The notes under the pieces are model-generated. The model was not told the DNA's origin. It ran no database searches and worked only from the letters and a program-made list of their open reading frames with translations. Of a stretch of DNA of 64,000 bases, positions 1-7,338 are shown in pieces. Where the stretch lies: the NCBI RefSeq assembly GCF_000381925.1, contig NZ_KB907307.1, positions 3,410,001-3,474,000 on the forward strand, given 5' to 3'. Each line of letters opens with the position of its first letter. Positions within the stretch are counted from its first letter, which is position 1. This DNA is from Nocardia sp. BMG111209. GTDB taxonomy: Bacteria; Actinomycetota; Actinomycetes; Mycobacteriales; Mycobacteriaceae. Made by a program: the position numbers and the translations under genes.

Positions 1-37
1 CCAGACCGCACCGGCCCCGGCGGTCGACCGCTACTGA
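1..37 (+). CDS. 3' end of an upstream gene, possibly the glutamate-binding protein (partial)
   Basis: An open frame enters from the left edge and gives about eleven residues (QTAPAPAVDRY) before a TGA at 35-37. The next two genes are glutamate-type ABC permeases, and in the known gluABCD order the gene in this place is the periplasmic-type substrate-binding lipoprotein GluB. The identification rests only on position; the visible residues carry no family motif. Confidence 0.4.
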   Translation, partial: QTAPAPAVDRY

Positions 38-45
38 TTTCGGCC

Positions 46-74
46 CGGGAGGGGCAGCGGCGCTGCCCCTCCCG
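46..74 (+). promoter_or_regulatory. Intercistronic hairpin between upstream gene and gluC
   Basis: CGGGAGGGGCAGCG at 46-59 pairs perfectly with CGCTGCCCCTCCCG at 61-74. There is no T tract. It starts nine bases after the upstream stop codon. Such hairpins behind the binding-protein gene of ABC importers usually stabilise the upstream message or partly terminate transcription, so that the binding protein exceeds the permeases. That role is inference here. Confidence 0.55.
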
Positions 75-105
75 TTCCCATGACGATCGGAGGGGCACGG
101 CCGCC

Positions 106-789
106 GTGTTCGACTTGATCTCCAGATATGGCTCCCAGTTGCTGCACGCCTTCTGGACCACCATCGAGCTGAGCGTGTTGTCGGCGATCGGAGCCCTGAT
201 CCTCGGCACCGTCGTCGCCGCGATGCGGGTGTCACCGGTGCCGGTGGCGCGCTGGCTCGGCACGGCGTACGTGACGATCTTCCGCAATACGCCGCTGACC
301 CTGATCCTGGTCTTCTGCTCGCTGGGTCTCTACACCACCCTGCACATCAAGCTCGCCGGTGGTGGCGGCCAGAAGTTCCTGGACACCAACAACTTCCGGT
401 TCGCGGTGCTCGGATTGAGTATCTACACCGGCGCTTTCGTCTGCGAATCGCTGCGCGCGGGCATCAACACGGTGCCGCTCGGGCAGTCCGAGGCGGGCCG
501 GTCGCTGGGCCTGACCTTCGGTCAGAATCTGCGATATGTGGTGCTGCCGCAGGCCTTCCGGTCGGTCATCGCGCCGCTGGGCAGCGTGCTGATCGCCCTG
601 ACCAAGAATTCCACCATCGCCTCCGCGATCGGCGTGGCCGAGGCCGCCAACCTGATGGCGACGATGAACGAATCCGAGGCGCAGTTGCTGGTGATCGGCG
701 CGATCTTCGCCTTCGGATTCGTGGTGCTGACCCTCCCGCAGGGTCTGTTGTTCGGCTGGCTCGCGAAGCGATACGAGGTGAAGCGATGA
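106..789 (+). CDS. gluC: Glutamate-type amino-acid ABC transporter permease
   Basis: This is an inner-membrane permease of the polar amino-acid (His/Glu/Gln) ABC family, 227 residues, the usual length. Hydrophobic segments run from about residue 14, and the EAA loop that docks to the ATPase is near 129-149 (EAGRSLGLTFGQN...VVLPQ). The GTG start at 106 is preceded by GGAGGGG. Its stop overlaps the start of the second permease by four bases (ATGA), so the pair is translationally coupled and probably forms a heterodimer. Substrate is inferred from similarity to GluC of Corynebacterium and from recA-recX lying downstream, as in that genus. Confidence 0.88.
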   Translation: MFDLISRYGSQLLHAFWTTIELSVLSAIGALILGTVVAAMRVSPVPVARWLGTAYVTIFRNTPLTLILVFCSLGLYTTLHIKLAGGGGQKFLDTNNFRFAVLGLSIYTGAFVCESLRAGINTVPLGQSEAGRSLGLTFGQNLRYVVLPQAFRSVIAPLGSVLIALTKNSTIASAIGVAEAANLMATMNESEAQLLVIGAIFAFGFVVLTLPQGLLFGWLAKRYEVKR

Positions 790-1682
790 GTTCCGACGCC
801 TCCGTCCTGTTCGACGCGCCCGGACCCCGGATGCGACTGCGGCACAACATCTATTCGGTGATCGTGGCCGTGGTGCTGATCGCGATCGCCTGGGTGGTGG
901 TGCGCGCCTTCCAGCACAACGGCCAGCTGACCACGGCGAAGTGGAAGCCGTTCCTGGAGGGCGAGGTCTGGCAGACCTATCTGCTGCCGGGCCTGCGCGG
1001 CACCATCACCGCGGCGGTGCTGTCGATCGTGTTCGCGTTGATCATCGGCACGATCTTCGGCCTGGCCCGGTTGTCGGACCATCTCGCCGTGCGGATCGTG
1101 GCGGGAGTCGTCGTCGAGGTCGCCCGTGCCATCCCGGTGCTGATCCTGATGATCTTCCTGTACAACTACTTCGCGCAGAACAATCTGATCGTCCCCGATC
1201 AGCTGGCGCTGTCCGCGGTGGTGATCGCGCTCACGATCTACAACGGCTCGGTCATGGCCGAGATCGTCCGTTCGGGTATCCGGTCACTGCCCAAGGGGCA
1301 GACCGAGGCGGCGGTCGCGCTCGGCATGCGCAAGGGTCAGTTGATGCGATTGATCCTGCTGCCGCAGGCGATCACGGCGATGCTGCCGGCGATCGTGTCG
1401 CAGATGGTGGTGGCGCTCAAGGACACCGCGCTCGGCTACCAGATCACCTTCCAGGAGGTCGTCCGGCAAGGGCAGCAACTCGGTGCGGCACAACAGAACA
1501 CGGTGCCGTCGCTGATCGTGGTCGCGGTGGTGATGATCATCCTGAACTGGGCGTTGTCGAAGCTGGCGACGGTGCTGGAACGGCGGCTGCGCTCGCGGCG
1601 GCGCGGCTCGACGGTGATCCCGGCGGCCACGGCCGTCACCGGCGCCGCGCCCGGGATGGATCTCACGCGGTCCACGACGTAA
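786..1682 (+). CDS. gluD: Glutamate-type amino-acid ABC transporter permease
   Basis: This is the second membrane subunit of the importer, 298 residues. A hydrophilic N-terminus is followed by a first membrane span at about 22-42, then the BPD_transp_1 fold with its EAA loop near 174-195 (EAAVALGMRKGQ...LLPQA). The C-terminal 40 residues are Arg-rich and then Ala/Thr-rich and cytoplasmic. It overlaps the first permease by four bases and ends the operon, because a strong terminator follows. The ATPase (GluA) and binding protein (GluB) should lie to the left of the window. Confidence 0.87.
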   Translation: MSSDASVLFDAPGPRMRLRHNIYSVIVAVVLIAIAWVVVRAFQHNGQLTTAKWKPFLEGEVWQTYLLPGLRGTITAAVLSIVFALIIGTIFGLARLSDHLAVRIVAGVVVEVARAIPVLILMIFLYNYFAQNNLIVPDQLALSAVVIALTIYNGSVMAEIVRSGIRSLPKGQTEAAVALGMRKGQLMRLILLPQAITAMLPAIVSQMVVALKDTALGYQITFQEVVRQGQQLGAAQQNTVPSLIVVAVVMIILNWALSKLATVLERRLRSRRRGSTVIPAATAVTGAAPGMDLTRSTT

Positions 1683-1697
1683 CCGGATATCCGCTTG

Positions 1698-1738
1698 AAG
1701 ACCCCGCTTCGATCCGCGTGATCGGGGCGGGGTCTTTT
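1698..1738 (+). terminator. Rho-independent terminator after gluD
   Basis: AAGACCCCGC at 1698-1707 pairs with GCGGGGTCTT at 1727-1736. The loop contains a further CGATC/GATCG pairing, and a TTTT run follows the stem. The site lies 15 bases after the gluD stop. Confidence 0.85.
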
Positions 1739-1926
1739 GTGTTCGCTTGCGGCGGTGTGGATTCCGAGTCCGGGTGGGGGGCGGTCCCGGTCCGGCGGCA
1801 GGCAGTCCGGCCTGGCAGCAGGCGGTTCGGATGATGCGTCCGGAGCCGTCCGGACGCCGCGCGGTCGCGGCGGATTTGTAGAGGTCAGGGCCCGGTAGTG
1901 GCTCACCGACCGCCCGCAACTAACCG

Positions 1927-1941
1927 TTGAAATCGTTTCAA
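1927..1941. promoter_or_regulatory. Palindromic operator candidate upstream of the flavin-fold gene
   Basis: TTGAAATCGTTTCAA is a perfect inverted repeat (TTGAAA, 3-base centre, TTTCAA). It ends three bases before a good -35 element. Its position suggests a regulator site for the gene at 2043; no regulator gene adjoins it. The remaining gene-free stretch 1739-1926 shows nothing else. Confidence 0.45.
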
Positions 1942-1944
1942 AGG

Positions 1945-1973
1945 TTGACGGCGGGTCGGCTGCGGGCTACGTT
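1945..1973 (+). promoter_or_regulatory. Sigma-70-type promoter candidate
   Basis: TTGACG at 1945-1950 and TACGTT at 1968-1973 are 17 bp apart, the ideal spacing. The start codon at 2043 would leave a leader of about 60 nt. Confidence 0.5.
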
Positions 1974-2042
1974 CGGGATGCACACCTCCCCGGCCCGGCG
2001 TCGGGGAGCGTTCGCGGACAGCGGCCCGGAGGAGGTCCGGCA

Positions 2043-2927
2043 ATGGCATTCCACCCCGGCGAGCTCGCCGTACAGCGGCGCATGGGGCAGGCCCACATCG
2101 CGTCCCGGGTGGGGCACGGCATCCGGTCCGAGATCCCTTCTCCGGCAGCAACATTCCTCGCCGAGCAGCCCATGGTCGTACTCACCGCGGCCGACGATGC
2201 CGGGCGGGTATGGGTCGGCCAGATCATCGGCCTGCCGGGCTTCGCGCGGGCGGTGGACGCGCGGACGATCGTCCTCGGCGGTCGCCCGGCGCCGGGCGAT
2301 CCGCTCGCGGACCTGCTGCGAACCCGCCGCCGGGTCGGCCTGATCGCCCTACAACCTCAGACCCGGCGCCGGGTCCGGATCAACGGCATCGCCGAACCGG
2401 ATGAGGAGGGTATCCGGCTCACCACCGAGCAGGTGTACTCCAACTGCCCGCAGTACATCACCCGCCGCCGGATCCTCGCCTTCGAGCCCGCCCTGCCGAG
2501 CCCACCGACCCGCTCCGATGTCCTGGAACCCGCAGCGCGACAGATCATCTCGGCGGCCGACTCGTTCTTCGTCGGCAGTGTCGATCCGGACGGCAACGCC
2601 GACGCCTCCCACCGCGGCGGCAACCCCGGCTTCCTCCGGGTGCTCTCCCCCACCCGGCTGCGCTGGCCGGACTACCGGGGGAACTCGATGTTCATGACCC
2701 TCGGCAACATCGCCACCGACCCGCACTGCGGCCTGCTGATACCCGATTGGGCCGGCGGCGGCGCCCTCCATCTCACCGGCACCGCCGAGATCCTCTGGGA
2801 AGAAACCACTTTCGCGCCGGGTGCGCAGTGCACGGTCGACTTCACCGTCACCGGGGCGGTCGCCGTCGCACACGCGAGCCCGCTGCGCTGGGGCGACCCC
2901 GAACTCTCCCCGGTGAATCCGGGCTGA
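2043..2927 (+). CDS. Pyridoxamine 5'-phosphate oxidase-like FMN-binding protein
   Basis: The 294-residue product looks like the PNPOx-like split-barrel flavoprotein superfamily: an N-terminal strand-rich part (about 35-140) with a [10 protein letters not shown] segment, and a second barrel-like half (about 165-265) with [20 protein letters not shown] and [14 protein letters not shown], the pattern that lines the flavin site in these proteins. The ATG is preceded by GGAGG at about 10 bases. It has its own promoter and probably forms a transcription unit with the next gene, 76 bp away. The substrate is unknown; true pyridoxamine oxidase activity should not be assumed. Confidence 0.75.
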   Translation: MAFHPGELAVQRRMGQAHIASRVGHGIRSEIPSPAATFLAEQPMVVLTAADDAGRVWVGQIIGLPGFARAVDARTIVLGGRPAPGDPLADLLRTRRRVGLIALQPQTRRRVRINGIAEPDEEGIRLTTEQVYSNCPQYITRRRILAFEPALPSPPTRSDVLEPAARQIISAADSFFVGSVDPDGNADASHRGGNPGFLRVLSPTRLRWPDYRGNSMFMTLGNIATDPHCGLLIPDWAGGGALHLTGTAEILWEETTFAPGAQCTVDFTVTGAVAVAHASPLRWGDPELSPVNPG

Positions 2928-3003
2928 CCGGGCACGACCTCCCGCGATCGACCCGATTCGTGCTCTACCATCTCCCGGCCCGCTCCCCTTCGGAAAGGAC
3001 ATC

Positions 3004-3459
3004 ATGACCCGCCCGCCCCTGCCCCCGTTCGATCCGGACTCCGCACCCGTCAAGGTGCGCGCCGCCGAGAACGCCTGGAACACCCGGGATCCGGAGACCG
3101 TCGCGCAGGCGTACACCGAGGATTCGGTGTGGCGCAACCGGGACGAATTCGTCACCGGCCGCGCGGAGATCGTCGAATTCCTCCGCCGCAAATGGGAACG
3201 GGAGCTCGATTACGCGCTGCGCAAACAGCTCTGGGGCTTCCGCGAGAACCGGATGGCCGTGCGCTTCCAGTACGAATGGCACGACGCCGGTGGCCAGTGG
3301 TGGCGCAGCTACGGCAACGAACTGTGGGAGTTCAGCCCGGCGGGCCTGATGTCGCGCCGGGAGGCGAGCATCAACGACATCGCCATCACCCCCGCCGACC
3401 GGCGCATCTTCGGCCCGCGCTCGCCGGAGGACGAGAACTGGGAGTTGCCGCTGCACTGA
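3004..3459 (+). CDS. NTF2-like protein of the DUF1348 family
   Basis: The 151-residue product has the SnoaL/NTF2-like cone fold pattern, with the DUF1348 hallmarks [20 protein letters not shown] at the start and a Trp-rich strand [12 protein letters not shown]. Members of this family have no settled biochemical role. GGAAAGGA precedes the ATG. It follows the flavin-fold gene on the same strand by 76 bases, so they may be co-transcribed, and it converges on the exporter gene to its right. Confidence 0.8.
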   Translation: MTRPPLPPFDPDSAPVKVRAAENAWNTRDPETVAQAYTEDSVWRNRDEFVTGRAEIVEFLRRKWERELDYALRKQLWGFRENRMAVRFQYEWHDAGGQWWRSYGNELWEFSPAGLMSRREASINDIAITPADRRIFGPRSPEDENWELPLH

Positions 3460-3571
3460 TCCGCGGCACTCGCGCTTCGGCTGTGCCGCATCAATGCCGG
3501 CGGGGCACGCGTCGCCGGACAGCTTCGGCCGGTGGGTCCTGTTGCCGGGCAACAGGACCCACCGTTCAGCC

Positions 3572-4975
3572 CTATCCCACCAGCACCGCCGAGCCGGTGG
3601 ATTCCGGCGTCCGCGCGCGGCGATGGAACAGCGCGAAGACCAGCACCGCGGCGACGATACCGGCCCCGGCGGCCACACCCACCGCATTGTCCAATCCGGA
3701 GACGAACTGCGGCAACGGGATTCGATGACCCGATCCGGCGCTGCCACGGAACACCGTGCCCAGCACCGCGACACCCAGCGCCAGCCCGAGCTGACGCGTG
3801 GTGTTGACCGCGCCCGCGGCGATACCGCTCTGCTGCGGCGGCACCGCCGCCATACCGACCGAGACCAGCGACGGCGCCATGACCCCGACCCCGATGCCGA
3901 TCACCGTGAAGCCGGGAAGTATTGCGGTCCAAGCGGATCCGGAGCCGATCAGCGTGAGCAGACCGCTACCGACGCCGATCACCAGCAGACCGCCGCCGAT
4001 CGTCCATTTCGGCGCCAGTCCGTGCAGGAACCGGCTGTACAGGGCGGATACCAGGAAGGCCGTCACCGCCAGCGGCAGCATCGCGAGACCGGCCTGCAAC
4101 GGCGACAACCGCAATTGCTGTTGCAGCCACAGCGACAGCAGCGGGGTACTGGCGAAGGCGGCGAAGTTGAACGCCGCGGCGGCGATCAGCGTCGCGGTGA
4201 ACTCGCGGTTGCGCAGCAGCGTCAGCGGGAACATCGCAGCGGCGCTTCGCATTTCGATCACCACGAAGGCCACGGCTGCCAGCGCTCCGGCACCCAGCGT
4301 CAGCAGCGCTCGGGTATCGGTCCAGCCGTTCTCACCCCCGCGGATGATGCCGTAGGTGAGCGCGGTGGCGGCGATCGCGAACGCCAGCATGCCCGGCACA
4401 TCGACACCGGTCCCCGGACGCCGCGGCGAGGCCGCGAACACCACGGCCGACAGCCCGATCGCCACCGCCGCGATCGGCAGGTTCACGAAGAAGATCCAGC
4501 GCCAGGACAGCAGATCGGTCAGCGCGCCGCCGAGGACCACCCCGATCCCGGCGGCCGCACCGGCCACCGCACCCCAGGCGCCGAACGCGATACCGCGATC
4601 ACGCCCGGTGTAGGTCAGATGCAGCAGCGACAGGGTGGTCGCCAGCATCGCCGCGCCGCCGACGCCCTGCACCACCCGCGACGCCACGAGCACCGCCGAG
4701 GACTGCGCGATCCCGCAGGCCAGCGAGGCGACCGCGAACAGCGCCAGCCCGGCCAGATATACCGGTTTCGCACCCAGCCGGTCGGCCAGCGACCCGGACA
4801 CCAGCAGCAGCGCCGCCAGGGCGAGCGCGTACCCGTCGATCACCCACTGCAATCCGGACAGGCCGGTGCCGAGATCGGCGGCGATGGCCGGGAGGGCGAC
4901 GTTCACGATGGTGATGTCGATGAGCAGGATCAGGGTGCCGAGGCACGCCGCGAACAAGGGGAGCCATTTCCGCAC
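3572..4975 (-). CDS. MFS drug exporter, DHA2 (EmrB/QacA) family
   Basis: This is a proton-coupled efflux pump with 14 predicted membrane spans, 467 residues. Motif A (SGSLADRLGAKP) follows the second span, and motif C is present near VLGGALTDLLSWRWIFFVNLP. I chose the GTG at 4975 because GGAGG lies five bases upstream; an upstream ATG at 5035 in the same frame has no ribosome site and would add 20 hydrophilic residues not typical of the family. It is transcribed away from the AsnC-type regulator, which is the likely local controller. The substrate cannot be told from sequence. Confidence 0.85.
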   Translation of the reverse strand: MRKWLPLFAACLGTLILLIDITIVNVALPAIAADLGTGLSGLQWVIDGYALALAALLLVSGSLADRLGAKPVYLAGLALFAVASLACGIAQSSAVLVASRVVQGVGGAAMLATTLSLLHLTYTGRDRGIAFGAWGAVAGAAAGIGVVLGGALTDLLSWRWIFFVNLPIAAVAIGLSAVVFAASPRRPGTGVDVPGMLAFAIAATALTYGIIRGGENGWTDTRALLTLGAGALAAVAFVVIEMRSAAAMFPLTLLRNREFTATLIAAAAFNFAAFASTPLLSLWLQQQLRLSPLQAGLAMLPLAVTAFLVSALYSRFLHGLAPKWTIGGGLLVIGVGSGLLTLIGSGSAWTAILPGFTVIGIGVGVMAPSLVSVGMAAVPPQQSGIAAGAVNTTRQLGLALGVAVLGTVFRGSAGSGHRIPLPQFVSGLDNAVGVAAGAGIVAAVLVFALFHRRARTPESTGSAVLVG

Positions 4976-5018
4976 GGGAACCTCCGGAATCGGGAACCGG
5001 CCGAGGCCGGGCCGTCGA

Positions 5019-5079
5019 TGGATATCGACACCCAAGGCTCCGATATGCTGAAATATCCACCCAGCCGTTCGCCGATATG
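5019..5079. promoter_or_regulatory. Operator region between exporter and AsnC regulator
   Basis: Two copies of CCGATATG at 5040-5047 and 5072-5079 start 32 bp apart, close to three helical turns. TGGATAT at 5019-5025 and ATATCCA at 5053-5059 form an inverted repeat. Lrp/AsnC proteins bind phased, AT-centred sites between divergent genes, so these are candidate sites for the adjoining regulator. The second repeat reaches the annotated ATG at 5077, which hints that translation may start further downstream. Confidence 0.4.
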
Positions 5080-6135
5080 TGGGTGATTCCTCCCGTGGAC
5101 TCCGAATACGAAGACGAAACCTCCACCATGGATCTGCTCGACAAGCAGATCGTGCACTGCCTGGTCACCGACCCGCGGATCGCGTTCGCACGCCTCGGCG
5201 CACTGCTCGGCGTCTCCGAGCAGACCGCCGCGCGGCGCTACCAGGGTCTGCGCCGGCGCGGCATGATCCACATCTCCGGCCTGGTCAACACGGTGCCGCT
5301 CGGCAGCCCGAGCTGGATGCTGCGGTTGCAGTCCACGCCGGACAAGGCGCTGCGCCTGGCCGAGGCGCTGACCCGGCTGCCCGACGTCGCCTGGGTGCAG
5401 TTGCTGTCCACCGGATCCGAGGTCACCTGCGTCAGCCGGCCGCGCACCCTGGAGCAGCGGGATCAGTTGCTGCTCAACACACTTCCGCGGGCCAGTCAGG
5501 TGACGGGGATGATCGCGCACGAGATCATCCACCGTTTCCCGCTGGACGAGGAATGGCCGCGCTACAGCCGGCTGCTGTCCGCGCGACAGCGGCGCGAACT
5601 GGGTGCCAGTCAACGGCAGAAGGCCGACCGCACCGGCCCCGACATCACCGTGGACCTGTCGGCCGACGAGACCCTGCTGGCCGCGCTGGCCCGGGACGGG
5701 CGCGCCTCGTATGCCCGGCTCGCCGACGAAACCGGTTGGAGCCCTGCGCGAGTCGCTCGCCGCATGACCGAGCTGACCGCGGCCGGCGTGCTGTACCTGG
5801 ACGTCGACCTCGCCGTCGAGCGCATGGGCTACGCCGTGCGCGCGAATCTGTGGCTGCGAACCCGCCCGGCCGATCTGCACGCGGTCGGCACGGCGATGGC
5901 CGGCTATCCGGAGACGGCCTACGTGGCGGCCACCACCGGACCGACGAATGTGGTGGCCACCATCGTCTGCCGGGACACCGCGCATCTGTACCGGTATCTC
6001 ACCGAGCGGCTCGGCGCGCTGGACGGAATCGTGGGCGTGGAGGTCACTCCCGCGCTGCGCGTGCTCAAACAGGCGCAGTCCATGCTGCACACCGACCGCA
6101 TCGCACCCGCCGCGGCGCCGCCCGGTCGCAGGTAG
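5077..6135 (+). CDS. Lrp/AsnC family transcriptional regulator, double-domain form
   Basis: The product of 352 residues is twice the usual AsnC length and contains two HTH-plus-effector halves: the first HTH at about 17-60 (LDKQIVHCLVTDPRIAFARLGALLGVSEQTAARRY) and the second at about 190-235. Duplicated AsnC proteins of this kind are common in actinobacteria. The start is uncertain: ATG 5077 lacks a Shine-Dalgarno sequence and overlaps a candidate operator; ATG 5128 (MDLLDKQIV) would start just before the first HTH. It is divergent from the MFS exporter and probably regulates it. Confidence 0.85.
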   Translation: MWVIPPVDSEYEDETSTMDLLDKQIVHCLVTDPRIAFARLGALLGVSEQTAARRYQGLRRRGMIHISGLVNTVPLGSPSWMLRLQSTPDKALRLAEALTRLPDVAWVQLLSTGSEVTCVSRPRTLEQRDQLLLNTLPRASQVTGMIAHEIIHRFPLDEEWPRYSRLLSARQRRELGASQRQKADRTGPDITVDLSADETLLAALARDGRASYARLADETGWSPARVARRMTELTAAGVLYLDVDLAVERMGYAVRANLWLRTRPADLHAVGTAMAGYPETAYVAATTGPTNVVATIVCRDTAHLYRYLTERLGALDGIVGVEVTPALRVLKQAQSMLHTDRIAPAAAPPGRR

Positions 6136-6185
6136 CTCGCAGATTGCCCGGCGAATTCACGTGTCGGCGAGGCGCGTCGCTTGCC

Positions 6186-6201
6186 TCGAACAGATGTTCG
6201 T
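6186..6201. promoter_or_regulatory. LexA (SOS) box of recA
   Basis: TCGAACAGATGTTCGT matches the actinobacterial SOS box TCGAAC-N4-GTTCGA at 11 of 12 fixed positions. It lies about 90 bp upstream of the recA start and 19 bp upstream of the RecA-NDp promoter. Confidence 0.85.
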
Positions 6202-6220
6202 CTAAGCTTGCCGCCAGAAC

Positions 6221-6243
6221 TTGTCGGTGCCACCGGCTAGCGT
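6221..6243 (+). promoter_or_regulatory. RecA-NDp (PafBC-type) promoter of recA
   Basis: TTGTCGGTG at 6221-6229, eight bases, then TAGCGT at 6238-6243 fits the LexA-independent DNA-damage promoter tTGTCRGTG-N8-TANNNT that PafBC activates in mycobacteria. The predicted transcript start is about 6250, giving a leader of roughly 40 nt. Confidence 0.8.
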
Positions 6244-6291
6244 GGGCGGCAACCAGACTCCAGACCCACCCGTCGAAAAGGGGATCAGACG

Positions 6292-7335
6292 ATGCCACCA
6301 CAGGCCTACGACCGCGACAAGGCCCTCGAACTGGCGCTCGCCCAGGTCGAGAAGAGCTTCGGCAAGGGCGCGGTGATGCGCCTCGGCGAGGAGGCGCGCC
6401 AGCCCATCTCGGTGATCCCCACCGGCTCCATCGCATTGGATGTGGCGCTCGGCATCGGCGGCCTGCCGCGCGGCCGCATCGTCGAGATCTACGGTCCGGA
6501 ATCCTCGGGTAAGACCACCGTCGCCCTGCACGCGGTCGCCAATGCCCAGGCCAACGGCGGCGTCGCGGCCTTCATCGACGCCGAGCACGCGCTCGACCCC
6601 GACTATGCCGCCAAACTCGGCGTCGACACCGACGCCCTGCTGGTCTCCCAGCCCGACACCGGTGAGCAGGCCCTCGAGATCGCCGACATGCTGATCCGTT
6701 CCGGCGCGCTCGACATCATCGTCATCGACTCGGTGGCCGCCCTGGTCCCCCGCGCCGAGATCGAGGGCGAGATGGGCGACAGCCACGTCGGCCTCCAGGC
6801 CCGCCTCATGAGCCAGGCGCTCCGCAAGATCACCAGCGCCCTGAACAATTCGGGCACCACCGCCATCTTCATCAACCAGCTGCGCGAGAAGATCGGCGTC
6901 ATGTTCGGCTCGCCCGAGACCACCACCGGCGGTAAGGCACTGAAGTTCTACGCCTCGGTGCGCTTGGACGTGCGCCGCATCGAGACCCTCAAGGACGGCA
7001 CCGACGCGGTCGGCAACCGCACCCGGGTCAAGGTCGTCAAGAACAAGGTGAGCCCGCCGTTCAAGCAGGCCGAGTTCGACATCCTGTACGGGTTCGGCAT
7101 CTCCAAGGAGGGCTCGATCATCGATATGGGTGTCGAGCACGGATTCATCCGGAAGTCCGGCTCCTGGTACACCTACGAGGGCGACCAGCTCGGCCAGGGC
7201 AAGGAAAACGCACGAAAGTTCCTGCTGGAGAACACCGACGTGCGCGACGAGGTCGAGAAGAAGATCAAGGAGAAGCTCGGTATCGGTGCGGATGTCACCG
7301 CAGACGCGGGCGTGGAGGCGCCCGTCGACTTCTAG
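6292..7335 (+). CDS. recA: Recombinase RecA
   Basis: This is the DNA-strand-exchange ATPase and LexA coprotease, 347 residues, full length and without an intein (some mycobacterial RecA proteins have one). Walker A (GPESSGKT) is at 68-75, the Walker B region is [15 protein letters not shown], and loop 1/loop 2 regions ([37 protein letters not shown]) are intact. AAAAGGGG precedes the ATG. It is followed three bases later by recX. Control is dual: a LexA box and a PafBC-type promoter. Confidence 0.98.
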   Translation: MPPQAYDRDKALELALAQVEKSFGKGAVMRLGEEARQPISVIPTGSIALDVALGIGGLPRGRIVEIYGPESSGKTTVALHAVANAQANGGVAAFIDAEHALDPDYAAKLGVDTDALLVSQPDTGEQALEIADMLIRSGALDIIVIDSVAALVPRAEIEGEMGDSHVGLQARLMSQALRKITSALNNSGTTAIFINQLREKIGVMFGSPETTTGGKALKFYASVRLDVRRIETLKDGTDAVGNRTRVKVVKNKVSPPFKQAEFDILYGFGISKEGSIIDMGVEHGFIRKSGSWYTYEGDQLGQGKENARKFLLENTDVRDEVEKKIKEKLGIGADVTADAGVEAPVDF

Positions 7336-7338
7336 CCG

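Noticed and set aside
3494..5086. Plus-strand open frame of 530 codons opposite the exporter gene
   Set aside because: It is very rich in Arg, Gln, Gly and His and is the complement of a clear MFS gene; high GC keeps antisense frames open.
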